Under the pieces are notes generated by a model, which saw only the letters and a program-made list of their open reading frames with translations, ran no database searches and was not told the DNA's origin. Shown here piece after piece: positions 1-7,133 of a stretch of 7,357 nucleotides of DNA (the first letter of the stretch is position 1; each line of letters begins with the position of its first letter). Origin of the DNA: Bacillota bacterium (GTDB lineage Bacteria; Bacillota; Clostridia; Lachnospirales; Lachnospiraceae); NCBI GenBank assembly GCA_017861355.1, contig JAGFXQ010000166.1:1-7357 (forward strand), read 5' to 3'. A program made the position numbers and the translations under genes.

Positions 1-43
1 CTAAGCTCAACAGAGCGAGGAAGCATAATATTGCCGGCTTCAT
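1..43 (-). CDS. Start of an exported protein, truncated by the window edge
   Basis: Only the first 14 codons are visible, reading M-K-P-A-I-L-C-F-L-A-L-L-S-L. One early lysine followed by an uninterrupted hydrophobic run is what a signal peptide or N-terminal membrane helix looks like. The start is supported by a strong Shine-Dalgarno, GGGAGG, at 51-56 with 7 bases of spacing to the ATG at 41-43, and by a promoter candidate about 50 bases upstream. The gene follows dinB in the same direction after a gap of about 140 bases. The rest of the gene lies outside the window, so no function can be given. The call rests on the RBS and hydrophobic N-terminus; a chance short ORF is possible but unlikely. 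Confidence 0.6.
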   Translation of the reverse strand, partial: MKPAILCFLALLSL

Positions 44-94
44 TTTATGTCCTCCCTTTGTATGGTGTGATGTAATAGCATCCTTGTCTCGCTT

Positions 95-123
95 ATTATA
101 ATACATATTTACATTTATTTCCA
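95..123 (-). promoter_or_regulatory. Candidate sigma-A promoter for the truncated exported-protein gene
   Basis: On the minus strand a perfect -10 box TATAAT (95-100) lies 17 bases from a -35-like TGGAAA (118-123, four of six matches to TTGACA). The -10 box is about 51 bases upstream of the start codon at 43. A small AT-rich hairpin (ATATTC-AGG-GAATAT, 123-137) abuts the -35 box. The -10 and spacing are good and the -35 is weak. No T-tailed GC hairpin separates dinB from this gene, so readthrough from dinB is also possible. Confidence 0.45.
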
Positions 124-185
124 TATTCAGGGAATATAACTTATCGACATCTCCTTACAAGATATCTTAAGATTGCTGTTATCTA

Positions 186-1400
186 TTATTCTTGATCTTT
201 CTTATTATGCTCCGGTTTTTGAAACAGGCTGGCTCGCTGGATTGCTTTTGTCCCGAAGCGGTCTCTGATCTGATCAATTGCCTGGTCTAACTTCTCTCTC
301 TTCTCATCTGTCTCAAAGCTGAACAGATTCATCTGTTTCGCACTATCATTCGCAACTACCTTACTTGTCTGTATTCCCAGATTCCGAATCGGTGAACCGT
401 CCCATAACTCATCAAATAAGGAACAGGCCACCTTATGAATCTCATCCGTACGGTGTGTTGGGCTGAGCAAGGTAGACTGGTGGGAGCTATGACGAAATTC
501 AGAATCCACGATACTCACTGACACGACATTTGCCATCATATCGTCCGAACGGAGTCTTGAGGCTACGGTCTCGGCAAGGGATAGCAGAATCATCTTCGCG
601 GTAGATTCCTCCTCGACATCAAAAGAAATAGTCGTGGAATTTCCATATCCTTTATTCTTCATTTCTTCCTGCGAGATGATTGAGGCATCAATCCCATTGG
701 CAAAGGAGTGAATTACTTCTCCGTGCTTTTTGAGATGAGACTTCAGTATCTCGACATCGGTGCGGGCCAGTTCTCCTATGGTATAGATACCTAAGGTATT
801 CAACTTCTTAGCTGTGGATTTTCCTACAAAGAATAGTTCACCAACGGGTAGTGGCCACATCTTTGTCTGAATCTCCTCCGGAAATAGAGTATGGACCCTA
901 TCCGGCTTTCTAAAGTCAGAAGCCATCTTTGCTAATATTTTATTATTGGAGATACCCACATTCACGGTAAAACCCAGTTCTCTATGAATGCGATCCTTAA
1001 TCGTGTGCGCCGCCTGCACCGGAGGACCAAATAAAGCTGACATTCCGGTCATATCACAATATGCTTCATCGATAGAGCATTTCTCGACGCAGGCCGAAAA
1101 GTCATTTAAGATATCGGTGAAAGCCTTGGAGTATTCCGAATAGAGATGATGGCTGGGCGGTACGAGAGTCAGATTTGGGCATTTCTTTAAGGCATCGACC
1201 AAAGGTTCTCCGGTCTGAATACCGTATTGTTTCGCCAAAGTGGACTTAGCCAGGATAATTCCATGGCGCTTGTTCTTATCACCGGCAACCGCGGAAGGTA
1301 TCTCACGAAGATCCAACGTCTCACCTAACTGTAGTCGATGTACTGCTTCCCAGCTTAAGAAAGCCGAATTCACATCCACATGAAACACGACCTTTTCCAT
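186..1400 (-). CDS. dinB: Y-family translesion DNA polymerase (DNA polymerase IV / DinB type)
   Basis: This is a 404-residue error-prone polymerase that copies past damaged template bases in the cytoplasm. Seen in the sequence: the N-terminal metal-binding Asp is D9 in HVDVNSAF, with F14 at the steric-gate position that excludes ribonucleotides. The catalytic pair D111-E112 sits in CSIDEAYCD. The conserved palm segment GISNNKILAKMASD with the following RKP spans about 149-166. A helix-hairpin-helix thumb segment (VGKSTAKKLNTLGI) lies near 192-205, and a little-finger domain spans about 250-350. QMNLF at 356-360 resembles the QLxLF sliding-clamp motif, although about 44 residues follow it. Length is slightly above the usual 350-400. 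The first motif reads DVNSAFLSW where textbook DinB has DMDCFFAAVE, which suggests a Firmicute subfamily. The start is the second of two in-frame ATGs because the first lies next to and upstream of the RBS. I found no LexA box. The family is clear; true Pol IV versus a UmuC/UvrX-like paralogue is less so. Confidence 0.9.
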   Translation of the reverse strand: MEKVVFHVDVNSAFLSWEAVHRLQLGETLDLREIPSAVAGDKNKRHGIILAKSTLAKQYGIQTGEPLVDALKKCPNLTLVPPSHHLYSEYSKAFTDILNDFSACVEKCSIDEAYCDMTGMSALFGPPVQAAHTIKDRIHRELGFTVNVGISNNKILAKMASDFRKPDRVHTLFPEEIQTKMWPLPVGELFFVGKSTAKKLNTLGIYTIGELARTDVEILKSHLKKHGEVIHSFANGIDASIISQEEMKNKGYGNSTTISFDVEEESTAKMILLSLAETVASRLRSDDMMANVVSVSIVDSEFRHSSHQSTLLSPTHRTDEIHKVACSLFDELWDGSPIRNLGIQTSKVVANDSAKQMNLFSFETDEKREKLDQAIDQIRDRFGTKAIQRASLFQKPEHNKKDQE

Positions 1401-1404
1401 AACC

Positions 1405-1412
1405 TCACCTCC
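1405..1412 (-). promoter_or_regulatory. Ribosome binding site that decides the dinB start
   Basis: GGAGGTGA on the minus strand is a near-perfect complement of the 16S rRNA 3' end. It lies between two in-frame ATGs: one at 1413-1415, which directly abuts the RBS and so cannot use it, and one at 1398-1400 that lies 7 bases past the GGAGG core. The protein therefore most likely starts with MEKVVFH, not the five-residue longer MGGEV form. This also fits the family, in which the catalytic Asp falls about 8 or 9 residues from the N-terminus. Confidence 0.85.
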
Positions 1413-1462
1413 CATACGCCTCGATTATTTTGATTCCTGCAAAGCAATGATCTATATCAATG

Positions 1463-1491
1463 TGTATAAAATACTAATTACTATACTTCAA
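1463..1491 (-). promoter_or_regulatory. Candidate promoter for dinB
   Basis: TTGAAG (1486-1491) and TATACA (1463-1468) are separated by 17 bases on the minus strand, each matching the sigma-A consensus at four of six positions. They lie about 62 bases upstream of the dinB start and downstream of the terminator that ends the preceding gene. Transcription from its own promoter would therefore make sense. No operator was recognised. Confidence 0.4.
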
Positions 1492-1590
1492 CCACAATCA
1501 TATCAAAGCACCATCACTATGTAAAGTGAGAACATCAACGCAATTTATAAACTCCTATGACCGGTAAAATAAGCTTTGTGGCATAAACAC

Positions 1591-1635
1591 AAAAAATCTG
1601 CCGTAATACACATGTCATGTTTTGTATTACGGCAG
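1591..1635 (-). terminator. Rho-independent terminator of the DUF4349-like lipoprotein gene
   Basis: A perfect 13-bp inverted repeat (CTGCCGTAATACA at 1598-1610 and its complement at 1623-1635) encloses a 12-base loop. On the minus strand it is followed, after one A, by six T residues (1591-1596). It begins 31 bases past the lipoprotein stop codon. The plus direction has no T-run after the stem, so it acts on the minus strand and insulates dinB from the lipoprotein gene. Confidence 0.88.
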
Positions 1636-1665
1636 TCGGATATATTATTATATTACAATTCCCTC

Positions 1666-2703
1666 TTATTCATGCGTCGGAGGGGTCGGAGGGGAAGGCG
1701 GGTTAGAGGATTGATTCTCTCCATATTTCTTCTTGATTATTCTTCTTATAACAAAAACTATTACGGATAGAATTACACCCCAGATAAGTAAGTAGGGTAG
1801 ATTTACCACAAACCATACCAGGAAATTCTGTAAGCCTTCCTTGATGTTAAACATGGTTCCACTAAATCCGTTCTTCATTCTGGTTCCTACTGATTGCTTA
1901 ATCTCTACGCTGGGAGTAAGCTTCTTAACCTCCTGAACAGCTAAGGTCACCGTGCTGTATTCCACCTTATTATCATAAGTGCGAAGAGTCGTCTCATAGT
2001 TCTGGAGCTCATACCGTATCTCACTTAAGCGGCTCTCTAAGGTTACAATGCTGTCTAAGGAATCCGTTTTCTCAAGCAGTGCGAACAATCTCTCCTGCTC
2101 AATCTCCAGCGACTTCTTACGACTTTCGATATCGGTATACTGGAGTGTTACATTTTCCGTGGATTCCTGCTTATCAATGACATTCGCACTCTCCCCGACT
2201 GCATTCACGAATTCATCCACCTTATCCCTAGGAATTCGTGCAGTGATATTGGCAAAACGTGCTCCCTCGCTGTCATAATAGCTTCTTCCGCTGATCTTAG
2301 AGTTCTCCACATAACCGTTCAGGCGATTGATCTCCGAATCCAGCTTTGTAATCAAAGTATCAAACTCCTGTGTCTCCACCTGCATATAGAATGTTCTGAT
2401 GATCTTATCCTGAGATTGAAGTGCTGCAGAATCCTCAACAGTAATCGCAGAGCTATTGCTAAGCCCCGCCGTTGAAGTATATTTTACATTTGTGTCACTA
2501 GCTGTGGCTGGTGCTTCTTCTGCTGCTGGAGGCATTGCTTCTTCTGCGGTTGTAGTATCAGCCATATCATAAGACGCTTTGTTTTCCGAAGACATATCAT
2601 ATGCTGTCGAACCGGAAGATGACTCCTTCTTTGCACAAGCCGCAATCACCATACTAAAAATCAGGAATAAGCCTACTATAGCAAATAATCTTTTCTTTTT
2701 CAT
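1666..2703 (-). CDS. DUF4349-like membrane lipoprotein
   Basis: This 345-residue envelope protein has no established biochemical role. Residues 1-22 are a lipoprotein signal peptide (KKKR, then a hydrophobic core) ending in the lipobox I-A-A-C with Cys23 as the lipidated residue. A low-complexity Ser/Ala/Glu/Thr linker with YDM and AEEA repeats covers about 24-95. The conserved region runs from about 98 to 258, starting at DKIIRTFYMQVE; it includes the ITARIPRDKVDEF segment (153-165) and a long charged coiled coil at about 190-245. A transmembrane helix at about 294-319 is followed by RRIIKKK and a proline-rich tail (332-342). The lipid at one end and a helix at the other would pin an extracytoplasmic domain to the membrane twice, with the tail in the cytoplasm by the positive-inside rule. 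AGGAGG lies 8 bases before the ATG. The family call is from the domain layout I remember for DUF4349 (short lipoprotein, coiled coil, C-terminal helix). Confidence 0.85.
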   Translation of the reverse strand: MKKKRLFAIVGLFLIFSMVIAACAKKESSSGSTAYDMSSENKASYDMADTTTAEEAMPPAAEEAPATASDTNVKYTSTAGLSNSSAITVEDSAALQSQDKIIRTFYMQVETQEFDTLITKLDSEINRLNGYVENSKISGRSYYDSEGARFANITARIPRDKVDEFVNAVGESANVIDKQESTENVTLQYTDIESRKKSLEIEQERLFALLEKTDSLDSIVTLESRLSEIRYELQNYETTLRTYDNKVEYSTVTLAVQEVKKLTPSVEIKQSVGTRMKNGFSGTMFNIKEGLQNFLVWFVVNLPYLLIWGVILSVIVFVIRRIIKKKYGENQSSNPPSPPTPPTHE

Positions 2704-2719
2704 ATTTCTATCCTCCTCT

Positions 2720-2733
2720 CCTGTTATAACAGG
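2720..2733 (-). promoter_or_regulatory. 14-bp perfect palindrome next to the lipoprotein RBS
   Basis: CCTGTTATAACAGG reads the same on both strands and lies immediately upstream of the GGAGAGGAGG Shine-Dalgarno region (AGGAGG at 2712-2717). In DNA it has the form of a small dimeric-repressor site. In RNA it could fold only as a weak hairpin because the arms meet with no loop. Its centre resembles a -10 box (TATAAC), but a start site there would fall inside the RBS, so a promoter at this spot is unlikely. Confidence 0.35.
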
Positions 2734-2783
2734 TATTTTTTTCTTCTACCAATTAGACGTTATGTCCCATGAGATAGTTCCAA

Positions 2784-2829
2784 ATTATTGAAATTAATTA
2801 TTAATAATTCAATTCGATTTATTTTTTTA
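2784..2829 (-). promoter_or_regulatory. Candidate promoter with A-tract for the DUF4349-like gene
   Basis: TTGAAT (2807-2812) and AATAAT (2784-2789) are 17 bases apart on the minus strand, with four and five of six matches to the sigma-A consensus. An A-rich tract (2818-2829) lies just upstream of the -35 box, like an UP element that binds the polymerase alpha subunits. The predicted leader is about 75 bases and would contain the palindrome at 2720-2733. The position, just after the terminator of the preceding gene, fits an independent transcription unit. Confidence 0.5.
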
Positions 2830-2861
2830 ACAGGAAGTAAACTTAATATATTCTGATTTAT

Positions 2862-2908
2862 CATAAAGAAGGTTGTATTCGATTACCCAACGTAATCGAA
2901 TACAACCT
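2862..2908 (-). terminator. Intrinsic terminator of the secreted phosphoesterase gene
   Basis: A perfect 17-bp inverted repeat (2870-2886 and 2892-2908, starting AGGTTGTATTCG) closes a 5-base loop. On the minus strand the stem is followed by TTCTTTA, a moderate T-rich tail. It begins 38 bases past the stop codon of the long gene. The plus side has only CATTTTA after the stem, so weak bidirectional action is possible although no plus-strand gene is present. Confidence 0.8.
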
Positions 2909-2945
2909 CATTTTATCATTATTTTCCTGATGTTTCCAGTTTAAT

Positions 2946-5900
2946 TTACTTAACAACGATAATCTTAATCATCGGTCCTCTTCCTGCCTTGTTAGCAGCC
3001 CATACCGGGATCTCTGTTCCAGCCTTTTGAGCCGGAATCTTGATGGTAAATTTACCGGAATTGGTAATCGAACCTTCATAATACTTATTATCAATCAAAG
3101 TCAATACACGGGTCTGGGTCTGAGCTACCTTCTCCGGTGCATTCTTAAAGCGCTTCGGGGTCTCTTCTTTCACATTCGCATCTGAGTTGTTCTCTGCACT
3201 TTCCGGTGCTTTCGGTGCTGTGTAATCAAGTAGCTCCACCTTACCGGTAATCTTAGTAGCCCCGGCTTTCAGTTCATTCACCTGAGGTTGATCCGGCGCA
3301 ACCTTTGCCACGATAGAAGTCATTACATCGCTGACTCCGACTGAATTGGAGGCGGTTGCCTTAACCTGGGTACCAGACACAGTGCGGTTAATCTCGATAG
3401 AATAAAGATATCGGTTATTCTCGATATCGAATTCGTAGGCTGTAGCTCTATATACCGTTGAACCGATGGTCAGATTCACCTCCGAATCCTTCTTTGCAAT
3501 CACCTGTACTGATTTATCAGTGTTGGTAATCTCCTTCACTAAGCTTGGCATATCCGGTCTTCCTGCGATGACCTCAAGTTTCCCGGCAATCAGAATATCA
3601 CCATCCGAAAAGCGAACCATAGTGTATACCACATCACCAACCTCAAGATTCTGTTCCAGAGGATATCTGAATTTACCATCCTGGTCAGACTCCACGGTAT
3701 AAAGATTACTCTTAAAGCTCTTACCTGATCCGGAGCTAACCGCCACGTAGACCAGACTCTGAGAAGTATAGGTACCAATGACAAAATAAGACTTATCTGT
3801 TAAACGGTTCATGGTAAGAGTGCTGGAATTCGGCCTTAAGAACTCCTCTATATCATGTACGATTACTTCTGTCGTATAACTACTTCTTACCGATCCGCTC
3901 TTTGTTACAGTAGCAGTGACTTTTATTACATCCCCTGCATGAAGCTGGTCCATGATCTGATAGCTGAACTTACCCTTGGAATCAGTCTTCGTAGTATAGC
4001 TGGCTTTTCCTAGGGATATAACAATATCATATATCTCTTCTTCAGAGGATGGAACAAATCCGGTAATTGTATTTTCAATATTGCTTAATTCGTATACCAC
4101 CGGTGCATTCGGTCCAACACCGATTACCTGGGATGTAACCACCCTGCTATTTCTTGATATGTGATCCAGATTATATAAAGTTACTGCAGAGCCTGACAGT
4201 TGCGGAGGTACCTGCATAGTAAAGTAACCAAGGGAATCCTTCTGGAAGCCAACCTCTTGTACCTTCAGATTAGGATTATAGATCTCAATATTCTTCTCAT
4301 AGAGTTCTTTACCACCATCCTTTGGAACATAAACTGTATCACCGATGATAGCAATTATTGATGCATCATCATCGTCCAGATCACCGGAGATATAGCCGTT
4401 CGTATTGATAATGGAATTCACACTTGGCATATTCGGTCCGGTTCGCTTCACCAACACATTTACTTTCTCACTCACCAAATTCTTATCATCATCCTTCAGA
4501 TAGACATATACCATCGTTCCGGAGGGCTGCGCCGGTAATGAATAGGAGAAGGTTCCTGACTTACTGATTTTACTTTCATAGGTTCCGGTGTAAGCTTCAA
4601 ACACAATCTTAGCATTCGGTTCACCACGGCCGGTAATCTTTGTCTTTCGGTTGGTATAGGAATCCACCGTCGGAGAAGACAGTAAATCGTCTCTGAAATT
4701 ATTAATATTAAGCAGATAAGTGGATTTATTTCCTTCTTCGTCCTCGGAATATATAGTATAGGATCCATTCTCTGAAACCAAAAATGTATTATCCCAGGAT
4801 AATCTTTCACCGGAACCATTTGCGAAATTATCGGCTTTCAGATTACCTTTCATCACTCGAACTGCTTTTAGTGCAGAGCGGTCAGTTGCTTGGACTCTTA
4901 CCTTATAAGGAGATGCTGTAGCACTCGTGATAACCGGTGTGACGACAATATGCGGAGCCGTCTTATCTCCACTGTTCTCAGGATAGGAAGCAGTGAAATA
5001 GCTGTAAAAATCAACATCTTTAATATCATTCTTATACCAAGGCGACTTCCTGAATAAATCAGCTCCCATATAAGGAACTTTCACGATAAAGCTTGTATCC
5101 TGTGGTATATTGACTCTCCAATTATAGTCCAGCTGAGGCAGTAGACTGCCGTCGTCAGCAATTTGTTTTATGTACTTTCCAAGTATTGCCTGCATTCTTA
5201 CAAATCCATTTAAAACAACTTGTGTCTCGACGCCTTTATTAGCCGTAGTCGGTTGAGTGATTTTATTGGTTGCTAATAAAAACATGGTGTCATTCATCAC
5301 CGGTTGCCCATTATAGGTCAAGCTTGTGATACGTTCACTCATACTGATTCGGTTACCATTTAAATCATATCGGGGTTCATTAAAGGGGTCAATCTCGTAA
5401 TCAATGCCATCAAAGATAAAGAAATTGCTCCAATCATTTAGCCAATCTTCACGAAGAAGTGATTTGTTACCCTGTTGCTTCATGAGGTCATTCATCGTCC
5501 CACTGCTCCATTTGGAGCCGGTGCCGGTCGATTCATAAGCACTGGCAGACCATTCCAGCCATTCCTTTAACTGTTTGCCGTTAATCGTATATAAGTAAAC
5601 ATAATTATTATAGGGCTGGATCGCTGATAATGCGGACTCTGTCACTTTATCATGAATATTCACAAAGTCCTCTGCACTAATTGCACCATATGCAGCATAA
5701 TTTGAAGCAGCAATAATCGGATAATTCTGATATTTTGTACCTGTCGTTTGAACAAATCTCTGTGCATAATCAATCTTCGCATCATTCAACAACTGAATAG
5801 CAGCATTATCGCCGACCATACCAAAGTAGTTCTGAATGGATTGTCCGTCTCCAAGCTTTGCAATAACATCAGTTGAATAATTCAGTAATTTGTCTTCCCA

Positions 5901-6998
5901 TGCACCGTAAGATTCTGCGATTTGTTTATTTTCAACGGTATTTTTCTCAGTTACCATTCGAATCTCTGAGCTACGATTGGAGATTTGAAAATTGTCTTTG
6001 TACACCGTTAAGGTTAAATCCACTACACCCAATGCACTACCGCGATTTCCAGCCATGATTACATTCTTACCGTTCATCAGGTAGGTCTTTCGTTCAACAT
6101 ATGGAAGCTGGAAATATGGTGAGGTCATGTCAGTAGTAGGAAATAAATTATGCTCATGACCACATACAACAACATCGATATCATCGATCTTTGTTAGAGC
6201 ATATGCTACATTTTTAAAATTGAGCTCCGGATTTTCCGGTCCAATTCCGGTATGAGATAGAGCGATAATGACATCCGCTCCCATTTCTTTCAGCTTCTTC
6301 GCCTGGATCTTCGCATTCTCAACCATATCCTCTGTCTTAAGGATACCGGTATAGCTGTGGGTTTTACCAGTCAGAGTTGGAATTGTCTGTCCGATAATTC
6401 CGATTTTAACGTCCACCTTCTTACCGGCTGAGGTTGTAAGAGTTCTGGTGATCAGCATATTCTCTAAGAAAGGATATTCACCGGTTTTTGAATCCGTTAC
6501 ATTGGATACCACGGTAATATCACGAAGTCCGGTGCCATTCAACTGTCTAAGGATATATTCATAGCCATATTCAAAATCATGATTGCCCAGTGTGATGGCA
6601 TCATATCCGATCTTTGTCATAGCCTTGTAGATCGGCTGAATCTCTTCCTGGTTCTCGGCAAATATGTACTCTGTTGTATAATCATAAAGTGTATCTCCGG
6701 CATCTACGGTTATGATACTTTCTGCCGGAACCTCACTCTTTGTTTTCATAATTAGGTCGTAAAGTCTAGCCAAACCTCCGTTATTATAATCAACACCCAA
6801 TTCGTAATCTTTGCTGTTTAGCTGTCCATGAAGATCTGTAGTACCTATAATTCTTAAATCTACTGTCTCCTTCTGTGATGCTGCCTGTACCTGTGTCAGA
6901 TTGCTATCTCCCAGATTCCACAGAATACCAAAACTTGCAGCAGCTGCCGCTACCATGGTAATCCATTTCATTCTTTTCCCTTTGTTCTTTTTTTTCAT
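2946..6998 (-). CDS. Secreted CpdB-like 2',3'-cyclic-nucleotide phosphodiesterase / nucleotidase with Ig-like modules
   Basis: This 1350-residue exported enzyme probably hydrolyses extracellular nucleotides. A signal peptide (KKKNKGKR n-region, hydrophobic 12-28) probably ends at VQA-AS, after residue 39. The calcineurin-like metallophosphatase domain (about 46-345) keeps its metal ligands: D55/H57 in TTDLHGQL, D102 in DAGDTL, N139-H140 in GNHD, H249 in SHTG and GHEH at 280-283. A 5'-nucleotidase C-terminal domain follows (about 375-635). Its YFGMVGDNAA, NGKQLKEWLEWSA, FDGIDYEID, PRYD and NWR segments resemble CpdB/YfkN more than NT5E/UshA. Residues 680-770 look like one beta-sandwich and 775-1350 like six more. 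No LPXTG, SLH or C-terminal membrane helix is visible, so it is probably released or held non-covalently. AAGGAG lies 5 bases before the ATG; a second in-frame ATG at codon 10 has a poorer RBS. Substrate choice is uncertain: 2',3'-cNMPs, 3'-nucleotides and cyclic dinucleotides are all known for the family. Confidence 0.9.
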   Translation of the reverse strand: MKKKNKGKRMKWITMVAAAAASFGILWNLGDSNLTQVQAASQKETVDLRIIGTTDLHGQLNSKDYELGVDYNNGGLARLYDLIMKTKSEVPAESIITVDAGDTLYDYTTEYIFAENQEEIQPIYKAMTKIGYDAITLGNHDFEYGYEYILRQLNGTGLRDITVVSNVTDSKTGEYPFLENMLITRTLTTSAGKKVDVKIGIIGQTIPTLTGKTHSYTGILKTEDMVENAKIQAKKLKEMGADVIIALSHTGIGPENPELNFKNVAYALTKIDDIDVVVCGHEHNLFPTTDMTSPYFQLPYVERKTYLMNGKNVIMAGNRGSALGVVDLTLTVYKDNFQISNRSSEIRMVTEKNTVENKQIAESYGAWEDKLLNYSTDVIAKLGDGQSIQNYFGMVGDNAAIQLLNDAKIDYAQRFVQTTGTKYQNYPIIAASNYAAYGAISAEDFVNIHDKVTESALSAIQPYNNYVYLYTINGKQLKEWLEWSASAYESTGTGSKWSSGTMNDLMKQQGNKSLLREDWLNDWSNFFIFDGIDYEIDPFNEPRYDLNGNRISMSERITSLTYNGQPVMNDTMFLLATNKITQPTTANKGVETQVVLNGFVRMQAILGKYIKQIADDGSLLPQLDYNWRVNIPQDTSFIVKVPYMGADLFRKSPWYKNDIKDVDFYSYFTASYPENSGDKTAPHIVVTPVITSATASPYKVRVQATDRSALKAVRVMKGNLKADNFANGSGERLSWDNTFLVSENGSYTIYSEDEEGNKSTYLLNINNFRDDLLSSPTVDSYTNRKTKITGRGEPNAKIVFEAYTGTYESKISKSGTFSYSLPAQPSGTMVYVYLKDDDKNLVSEKVNVLVKRTGPNMPSVNSIINTNGYISGDLDDDDASIIAIIGDTVYVPKDGGKELYEKNIEIYNPNLKVQEVGFQKDSLGYFTMQVPPQLSGSAVTLYNLDHISRNSRVVTSQVIGVGPNAPVVYELSNIENTITGFVPSSEEEIYDIVISLGKASYTTKTDSKGKFSYQIMDQLHAGDVIKVTATVTKSGSVRSSYTTEVIVHDIEEFLRPNSSTLTMNRLTDKSYFVIGTYTSQSLVYVAVSSGSGKSFKSNLYTVESDQDGKFRYPLEQNLEVGDVVYTMVRFSDGDILIAGKLEVIAGRPDMPSLVKEITNTDKSVQVIAKKDSEVNLTIGSTVYRATAYEFDIENNRYLYSIEINRTVSGTQVKATASNSVGVSDVMTSIVAKVAPDQPQVNELKAGATKITGKVELLDYTAPKAPESAENNSDANVKEETPKRFKNAPEKVAQTQTRVLTLIDNKYYEGSITNSGKFTIKIPAQKAGTEIPVWAANKAGRGPMIKIIVVK
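2949..4676 (-). repeat. Six tandem degenerate Ig-like modules in the phosphoesterase tail
   Basis: Protein residues 775-1350 repeat a pattern about every 83 to 112 residues. Each unit opens near a proline after a linker (SPTV, MPSV, APVV, RPNS, MPSL, QPQV). Several then carry an I-T/S-G turn, and each has a late hairpin of the form G-x-F-x-(Y/M/I)-x-(L/V/I)-x-x-Q followed by S/A-G-(T/D/S). Instances are GTFSYSLPAQ (815-824), GYFTMQVPPQ (924-933), GKFSYQIMDQ (1009-1018), GKFRYPLEQN (1108-1117), NRYLYSIEIN (1195-1204) and GKFTIKIPAQ (1315-1324). This is typical of bacterial Ig-like (Big-type) folds used as spacers or adhesive units. Divergence among the copies points to an old expansion. Module boundaries are approximate. 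Confidence 0.75.
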
Positions 6999-7133
6999 GT
7001 TCTCTCCTTGCCCGTAAAATGAATTCCTATCCTCTATGCCAAAAGATCAGCATATCAGTAACAAACAATCAGAGCCCTATCAGATATTCAGATAGTCCTG
7101 TGAAAGATCTGATGCGAGGTTATAGATATACAA

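Noticed and set aside
154..171. Palindromic AAGATATCTT stretch after dinB as a terminator
   Set aside because: It is AT-rich, imperfect beyond ten bases, has no loop and no T-run, so it does not look like an intrinsic terminator.
1517..1550. Tiny minus-strand ORF of ten codons (MFSLYIVMVL) upstream of dinB
   Set aside because: The nearest purine-rich sequence is too far from its ATG, and ten codons with no other support cannot be distinguished from chance.
1416..1597. Possible LexA/SOS box upstream of dinB
   Set aside because: A GAAC (1530-1533) and a few TTC-like fragments occur, but there is no GAAC-N4-GTTC-type dyad in the interval.
1576..1770. Plus-strand open reading frame of 64 codons
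   Set aside because: It runs through the terminator hairpin and into the antisense of the lipoprotein's proline-rich tail (hence an Arg/Gly-rich stretch). It has no Shine-Dalgarno and no family resemblance.
2048..2791. Plus-strand frames at 2048-2278 and 2579-2791
   Set aside because: They are antisense to the lipoprotein gene or its promoter region, with no RBS and no recognisable domain.
3466..6058. Several short open reading frames inside the phosphoesterase gene on both strands (for example 3590-3784 and 4496-4819 minus, 3466-3702 and 5873-6058 plus)
   Set aside because: All overlap a continuous, well-supported 1350-codon gene in other frames, have no ribosome binding site and have compositions expected of shadow frames.
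2946..6998. LPXTG sortase signal or SLH domains at the end of the phosphoesterase
   Set aside because: The C-terminus ends at a beta-strand (KIIVVK) with no LPXTG-like motif, hydrophobic segment or positively charged tail, and no SLH-type sequence was found.
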